Positions 5,756-9,218 of a stretch of 9,218 nt of DNA are shown in pieces. The stretch is from Blastocatellia bacterium (lineage in GTDB: Bacteria; Acidobacteriota; Blastocatellia; Pyrinomonadales; Pyrinomonadaceae). The DNA lies in assembly GCA_013695495.1 (NCBI GenBank), contig JACDAK010000008.1:1-9218 (forward strand). The letters are read 5' to 3'. The position numbers and the translations under genes were made by a program. The notes beneath the pieces are model-generated. The model did no database searches, was not told the origin of the DNA, and saw only the letters and a list, made by a program, of their open reading frames with translations. Within the stretch, counting starts at the first letter, position 1; every line of letters begins with the position of its first letter.

Positions 5756-7578
5756 AACCTCCCGAAGTAATGATGTCGAATTCCAGCCAACAAAGAGTTC
5801 CGGCCCCTCCGAGGATAAAACCGGAGATTCGGCTGCGCGCTCGAGCCGTCTCGCGGGGTGCCACGATAGGGAGGGCCGTATTACTACACGGCGCACGTAT
5901 ACAATTTTTCCGGATCGACCTAAAGGAGACGGAGGTAGCAGCGGAGATCGCGCGTTTTCGCGTGGCATTAGACCGGTCGCTCCGTCAGCTTTCGCGCTTG
6001 TTAAACGACGGAAAAGGCGTGGCACACTCGGCCGAAGGCATCTTCGACACGCATCGCTTGATTCTTTCGGATGCGGCTCTGGCCCCTAAGATCGAAGCAA
6101 GCATTGCAACTCAGCGTGTTAACGCGGAATGGGCGGTCAAGTCGGTGATGGATTCCTACAGTACGCGATACAAATCGATCGCCGACGAACACCTTCGCGA
6201 GCGGTATATTGATCTCGATGATATTTCCGATCGGCTGCTCCGTGCGCTGGGCGGGGCGGCAGGTACGGTCGAGCTTGAGAAAGGCTCTATCATCATAGCA
6301 AAGGAGCTCACGCCTTCAACCTTAATGGAGTTTTCGAGGCGATGGCCCACCGGGCTGATCACCGAGCACGGTGGGTGGACCTCGCACACGTTCATTTTGG
6401 CTCGGGAGATCAATATTCCGGCAGTTACTGGGTTGAAAAAGGCGATCCAGCGATTTAGCAGCGGTGACACGGTCGTTGTTGACGGTTACAACGGCTTGGT
6501 TGTAATTAATCCGAATGACGAGACGTTGGCAAAATATCGGGTCGCAGCAGCGCAGTTTCAGGAGGTTGCGACCGATGATCCGACGAGTACTGATTCTCCG
6601 CTGAAGACCCTTGACGGTCGCCGGGTCGTAATACGATCGAACTCGGATCTTCCCCAGTATCATAAGCGGGCGATGAGGTTCGGAGCGGAGGGTGTAGGTC
6701 TATATCGGTCGGAGATCCTGTTTAATCACTTCAAAGGCCATCCAACCGAGGTACAGCAATTTAACGCCTACAAGGAGATTGCGGATGCTGCAGGAGATGA
6801 CGGAGTGCGGATACGAACCTTTGACATCGGACTTTCGCAATTGAACGAGAACGACACAGACCGCGAACGAAATCCGGCACTTGGGCTTCGGGCGATACGC
6901 CTCGGGCTCGCGTATCCAAAGTATCTCCGGACGCAGATCCGCTCACTTCTAAGAGCATCGGCCGGCCGCAAGATCGACATTATTATACCGATGGTGTCGG
7001 GGCTGGCGGAGATCCGCGCCTTTAAGGCTGAATATGATCGCGAGCGGATAGCTCTCATAGAAAAGAAGACCGAGATCGGAGATCCGCGCATCGGAGCCAT
7101 GATCGAGATACCTTCCTCAGTGCTCCTGATCCGCTCGATACTGAAAGAAGTCGATTTGATCTGTTTGGGGACGAATGACCTAGTTCAATACCTCACGGCG
7201 GTTGACAGAGACAACGAGTCGGTGGCGAGCTGGTTCCGTACGCTGCATCCGGCTGTGATCCAGGCGGTCGGGACCGTGATCTCGGCCGCGGCGGATGCGG
7301 GGAAGCAGGCGGTGGTGTGCGGCGAAATGGCCGGTTCGCCTTTCTACACGCCGATCCTGATCGGCTTAGGTGCGACGGATCTGAGTATGAACGCTAATTC
7401 GATCTCGCGTGTTCGCAGGGTGATCGCGGGTCTCGCGTTTGACGAGGCGCGGGAGCTGATGAAAAAGGTAGAGGAATGTAAGACGTCCGAAGACATCGAA
7501 ACTGAGCTGACGAGTGCGATCCTGAGCAGATGGCAGCATCTTTACCCCGCGAATTTCCGCCGCAGCCGGAAGATATAA
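5752..7578 (+). CDS. ptsI: Phosphoenolpyruvate-protein phosphotransferase (PTS enzyme I)
   Basis: 608 residues, cytoplasmic; takes phosphate from PEP onto a histidine and passes it to HPr. The N-domain has ARAVSRGATIGRAV (30-43) and helices about 60-165. HGGWTSHTFILAR (206-218) holds the phospho-acceptor, His212. The C-terminal PEP barrel shows GVGLYRSEILF (314-324), NPALGLRAIR (374-383), MIEIPSS (450-456, Glu452), GTNDLVQYLTAVDR (473-486) and CGEMAG (523-528, Cys523 as acid/base), all as in E. coli EI. The exception is the segment after Arg355, where DIGGDK reads DIGLSQ (358-363). Length is slightly over the usual 570-590, mainly from a polar N-terminal stretch. GTG 5752 overlaps the AIM24 stop by 4 nt; ATG 5770 or 5773 are alternative starts, neither with a good ribosome site. 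No HPr, EIIA or permease is in view, so this may be a regulatory or second-copy EI. A weak 5-bp A/T hairpin before TTTTTT (7599-7615) might end the transcript. Confidence 0.9.
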   Translation: MKPPEVMMSNSSQQRVPAPPRIKPEIRLRARAVSRGATIGRAVLLHGARIQFFRIDLKETEVAAEIARFRVALDRSLRQLSRLLNDGKGVAHSAEGIFDTHRLILSDAALAPKIEASIATQRVNAEWAVKSVMDSYSTRYKSIADEHLRERYIDLDDISDRLLRALGGAAGTVELEKGSIIIAKELTPSTLMEFSRRWPTGLITEHGGWTSHTFILAREINIPAVTGLKKAIQRFSSGDTVVVDGYNGLVVINPNDETLAKYRVAAAQFQEVATDDPTSTDSPLKTLDGRRVVIRSNSDLPQYHKRAMRFGAEGVGLYRSEILFNHFKGHPTEVQQFNAYKEIADAAGDDGVRIRTFDIGLSQLNENDTDRERNPALGLRAIRLGLAYPKYLRTQIRSLLRASAGRKIDIIIPMVSGLAEIRAFKAEYDRERIALIEKKTEIGDPRIGAMIEIPSSVLLIRSILKEVDLICLGTNDLVQYLTAVDRDNESVASWFRTLHPAVIQAVGTVISAAADAGKQAVVCGEMAGSPFYTPILIGLGATDLSMNANSISRVRRVIAGLAFDEARELMKKVEECKTSEDIETELTSAILSRWQHLYPANFRRSRKI

Positions 7579-7594
7579 AACCTTATAACATTCG

Positions 7595-7623
7595 TTTCAA
7601 TGTTGAACATTTTTTGTTATACT
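7595..7623 (+). promoter_or_regulatory. Probable rnpB promoter
   Basis: TATACT (7618-7623) lies 4 nt before the predicted 5' strand of RNase P RNA helix P1, with TTTCAA (7595-7600) 17 nt upstream as a poor -35. The short gap from -10 to the mature 5' end fits direct initiation at or near the RNA's 5' end. An 11-base palindrome, ATGTT-G-AACAT (7600-7610), fills the spacer. Confidence 0.5.
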
Positions 7624-7626
7624 AAC

Positions 7627-8026
7627 TGTGGCTAAGCTATCATGCAGGCTGCGCGATCGCTTTTGAAAAGAAGAGGAAAGTCCGAACACCATAGGGCAGC
7701 GAGCCGGATAACGTCCGGGCGGCCGGGAAACTGGTTGACGACAAGTGCAACAGAGAATAGACCAGCCTTTTCGAAGGTGATGGGTGAAACGGTGAGGTAA
7801 GAGCTCACCGGCTCGTCTGGTAACAGGCGGGGCCAGGTAAACTCCTCGCGGTGCAAGACCAAATAGGGCTACGAATGGGACTGCCCATCCCGTGTGTCTA
7901 GCAACAGGCACTGCGTAGCCGGGTAGGTTGCTCGAGCCGACCGGTAACGGCCGGCCTAGATGAATGATCGCACCGTTTCGACGGTCACAAAATTCGGCTT
8001 ACAGGCCTGTTTTGATCTTAGCCACA
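7627..8026 (+). ncRNA. rnpB: RNase P RNA, bacterial A type
   Basis: The catalytic RNA that cleaves 5' leaders from pre-tRNAs. All conserved blocks appear in order: GAGGAAAGTCCGAACACCAT (7672-7691), GGGTGAAACGGTGAGGTAAG with AGCTCACCG (about 7782-7810), AACAGGCGGGGCCAGGTAAA (7823-7842), GCAAGACCAAATAG (about 7853-7866), GGTAGGTTGCTCGAGC (about 7922-7937), CCTAGATGAATGAT (about 7955-7968) and ACAAAATTCGGCTTACAGGC. The ends form a 10-bp P1 helix, TGTGGCTAAG (7627-7636) with CTTAGCCACA (8017-8026), setting the size near 400 nt. P15 is GGCTACG (7867-7873) with CGTAGCC (7914-7920). A T5 run (8029-8033) directly follows. The P15-P17 region lacks an obvious GGU. Exact ends are uncertain by a few bases. 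Confidence 0.96.
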
Positions 8027-8069
8027 CATTTTTAACCCTTGGAAAACTGTAAGGAGAATCACCTTTTGT

Positions 8070-8342
8070 ATGGCCAATCGAAAAGGCGTATTCATTGGGG
8101 CTTATGTTCCCAATGAGCTAAAAGAATCTCTGCGGCGGCGGGCTGCGGCGGAACACAGAACTTTATCGCAGGAGATCACCCGGATACTAGTCGAAGCGGT
8201 CCATGGCAAAGGCTTGCCGCCGGGAAGTGTAGACAGACGAACGACGGAAGCAACGCCGCGCCGTAGGGCTACCGATCCGCCGATACGCCGACGGGCAAAC
8301 GATTTGCCGTACGTCACATCGTCAGACGAAAAGAAAGACTAA
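8070..8342 (+). CDS. Small ribbon-helix-helix (Arc/CopG-like) protein with Arg-rich repeat tail
   Basis: 90 residues. Residues 6-46 fit an RHH DNA-binding fold: strand GVFIGAYVP (6-14), helix A NELKESLRRRAAAEHR (15-30), then the TLSQE turn-helix start (31-35) and helix B ITRILVEAV (36-44), as in Arc-type repressors, which bind operators as dimers through the paired strands. Residues 55-81 are three 9-residue repeats, each opening with RR or RRR (DRRTTEATP, RRRATDPPI, RRRANDLPY), likely disordered and basic, and the tail ends acidic (SSDEKKD). AAGGAG (8051-8056) is 13 nt before the ATG, rather far. The gene starts 43 nt after rnpB with no clear promoter of its own, so it may be read through from rnpB, and it ends at a strong terminator. 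No toxin partner is adjacent, so an antitoxin role is not supported; a transcription factor or nucleoid-type protein is possible. Confidence 0.78.
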   Translation: MANRKGVFIGAYVPNELKESLRRRAAAEHRTLSQEITRILVEAVHGKGLPPGSVDRRTTEATPRRRATDPPIRRRANDLPYVTSSDEKKD

Positions 8343-8363
8343 TCCGATTAGATGTGATTGTTG

Positions 8364-8395
8364 CGCCGTCTCGCGGGAGGCGGCGTTTTTCTTTT
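8364..8395 (+). terminator. Strong intrinsic terminator after the RHH gene
   Basis: A 9-bp stem (CGCCGTCTC at 8364-8372, GAGGCGGCG at 8377-8385, one T-G wobble) with a GCGG loop is followed by TTTTTCTTTT (8386-8395). It lies 21 nt after the TAA and separates the rnpB/RHH unit from the TPR gene. Confidence 0.9.
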
Positions 8396-8425
8396 CGCAG
8401 GTGTGTTCTGATAAACTTTTGTTGA

Positions 8426-9169
8426 ATGAATAAACGTGTCGCCCTGATCTCTTTGATCGTTGCTGCTCTGAGCGCCCTTGGCGGTTTTCTACTCGCGAAT
8501 GCTTTCAACCGTGCTTCGCTGGACGAACTCCGCGGCGAGAACGAACGCCTTCGGGCGGCAGCAGAGGGCACAAGCAAGAGCGAAGGCGAGTTCACGCTTT
8601 CAGAAGTTGAGATTCGACGAAAGGTAGAAGAAGCTGACGCCATTCCGGGAGATTTCACATTCCAGAAGAATCTCGGAACCGCGCTTTACCGCTACGGGTC
8701 GCTGAGACAGGACGCCGGCGTGATCCAGGAAGCTCAAAGGCTGTTAGAGCGTGCAGCTAAGTTGAATTCGGGTGATGCATCCGTCCAGCTCGCACTCGGG
8801 AACTCTTATTTCGATCGGGGGTATATAGAGCGGCAAAATACATTTTTCGAGCGGGCGCGGGAGATCTACAGATCTATTCTGGCAAATGACCCACAGAACG
8901 CCGCCGTCCGTACGGACCTCGGACTAACATATTTTTTGCAGGACCCGCCCGACTTGAACAATGCTGCCGAACACCTCGAAACAGCACTTGCGATCGATTC
9001 GAAAAATGAACGAAATCTGCAGTTTATGGTCCAGGTTTACTGGCGCTTAAAGCAGCCGGAAAAAGCGGCAGAAAGATTGGAGAGGCTGAAGCAGGTCAGC
9101 CCCGATAGCCCCGCGATAAACGAGCTTGCCACCTTGCTAACCACCGATCCAAACGCGTCGGCACAATGA
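8426..9169 (+). CDS. Membrane-anchored TPR protein
   Basis: 247 residues. An N-terminal signal-anchor helix (VALISLIVAALSALGGFLLA, 5-24) is followed by a short coiled coil (SLDELRGENERLRAAAE, 31-47), a charged linker with LSEVEIRRKVEEAD (58-71), and about four TPR-like helix pairs: 76-115 (FTFQKNLGTALYRYG), 118-155 (ASVQLALGNSYFDRG), 158-193 (NAAVRTDLGLTYFLQ, AAEHLETALAIDS) and 194-227 (NLQFMVQVYWRLKQPEKAAERLERL). The TPR part probably faces the periplasm or outer face and acts as a protein-binding scaffold. The layout recalls CcmH/CycH-like TPR proteins, but no cytochrome c gene is visible. A stop codon directly precedes ATG 8426, so this is the first possible start in the frame. No Shine-Dalgarno is present and the terminator ends only 30 nt upstream. 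The stop overlaps the next gene's start by 4 nt (ATGA), indicating an operon. Confidence 0.85.
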   Translation: MNKRVALISLIVAALSALGGFLLANAFNRASLDELRGENERLRAAAEGTSKSEGEFTLSEVEIRRKVEEADAIPGDFTFQKNLGTALYRYGSLRQDAGVIQEAQRLLERAAKLNSGDASVQLALGNSYFDRGYIERQNTFFERAREIYRSILANDPQNAAVRTDLGLTYFLQDPPDLNNAAEHLETALAIDSKNERNLQFMVQVYWRLKQPEKAAERLERLKQVSPDSPAINELATLLTTDPNASAQ

Positions 9170-9218
9170 AAGAAGCCCTTTTTATTCTGCTGATAGTTCT
9201 GATTCTGCTCGGGTTCAC
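9166..9218 (+). CDS. N-terminus of a membrane or exported protein, cut by window edge
   Basis: ATG 9166 overlaps the TPR gene's TGA by 4 nt. Only 17 residues are visible (MKEALFILLIVLILLGF), a short charged start followed by a strongly hydrophobic helix, so a signal anchor or first membrane segment. Nothing more can be said about its family; coupling to the TPR gene suggests the two proteins work together in the envelope. Confidence 0.65.
   Translation, partial: MKEALFILLIVLILLGF

Noticed and set aside
7597..7911. Minus-strand frames of 76-104 residues over 7597-7911
   Set aside because: They lie within the RNase P RNA, whose conserved blocks and P1 pairing explain this sequence.
8070..8342. 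Antitoxin of a type II toxin-antitoxin pair
   Set aside because: The RHH fold fits, but no small toxin gene is adjacent: rnpB lies upstream and a terminator and TPR gene lie downstream.
8314..8658. Minus-strand 114-residue frame
   Set aside because: It runs through the strong terminator and antisense to the TPR gene; composition is that of a shadow frame.

Overview
The window most likely comes from an acidobacterium, probably of the Blastocatellia/Pyrinomonadaceae type. This is inferred from the style of the secreted protein (signal peptide, Thr-Pro linker, Ca-binding FG-GAP/VCBS repeats ending in an 'xWGxxxDIPAxxxxxR' cadence), the moderate GC content and the mix of short housekeeping operons. 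No rRNA, tRNA or marker protein settles the taxonomy. No mobile element, CRISPR array, phage gene or origin is visible; this looks like chromosomal core sequence with small accessory traits.

Layout. Left part, minus strand: a sugar-1-phosphate nucleotidyltransferase that runs off the left edge (1-948), preceded by a secreted P-domain-like/FG-GAP protein (1083-2630) with its own hairpin terminator at 1024-1053. The two are probably separate transcripts. A divergent intergenic region (2631-2917) carries a perfect -10 box, an operator-like dyad and a small upstream reading frame ahead of a UMF1-family MFS transporter (2918-4273, plus). A new promoter then drives a tight three-gene operon (4342-7578): a LOG-like Rossmann protein, an AIM24-family protein with an N-terminal zinc ribbon, and a PEP-protein phosphotransferase (enzyme I). 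The first two genes are 1 nt apart and the last two overlap by 4 nt.

The gap from 7579 to 8069 is not empty: it holds a clear bacterial A-type RNase P RNA (rnpB, about 7627-8026), which no protein call would show. A small ribbon-helix-helix protein with an arginine-rich tandem-repeat tail follows (8070-8342) and ends in a strong intrinsic terminator (8364-8395). Thirty bases later starts a membrane-anchored TPR protein (8426-9169), overlapping by 4 nt the start of a further membrane protein cut by the right edge.

How it fits together. The nucleotidyltransferase would supply NDP-sugars for envelope or glycan synthesis. Enzyme I relays phosphate from PEP, but no HPr or EII partner is in view, and its PEP-binding segment is atypical. 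The LOG-AIM24-EI gene set has no pathway I can name, and this is the most interesting association here. Other points worth a second look are the NGD-to-NGK change in the nucleotidyltransferase, the Trp-Trp mini-ORF ahead of the transporter, the apparent lack of a GGU motif in the P15-P17 region of the RNase P RNA, and the repeat-tailed RHH protein beside rnpB. I see no sign of a defence system or other large undescribed system.
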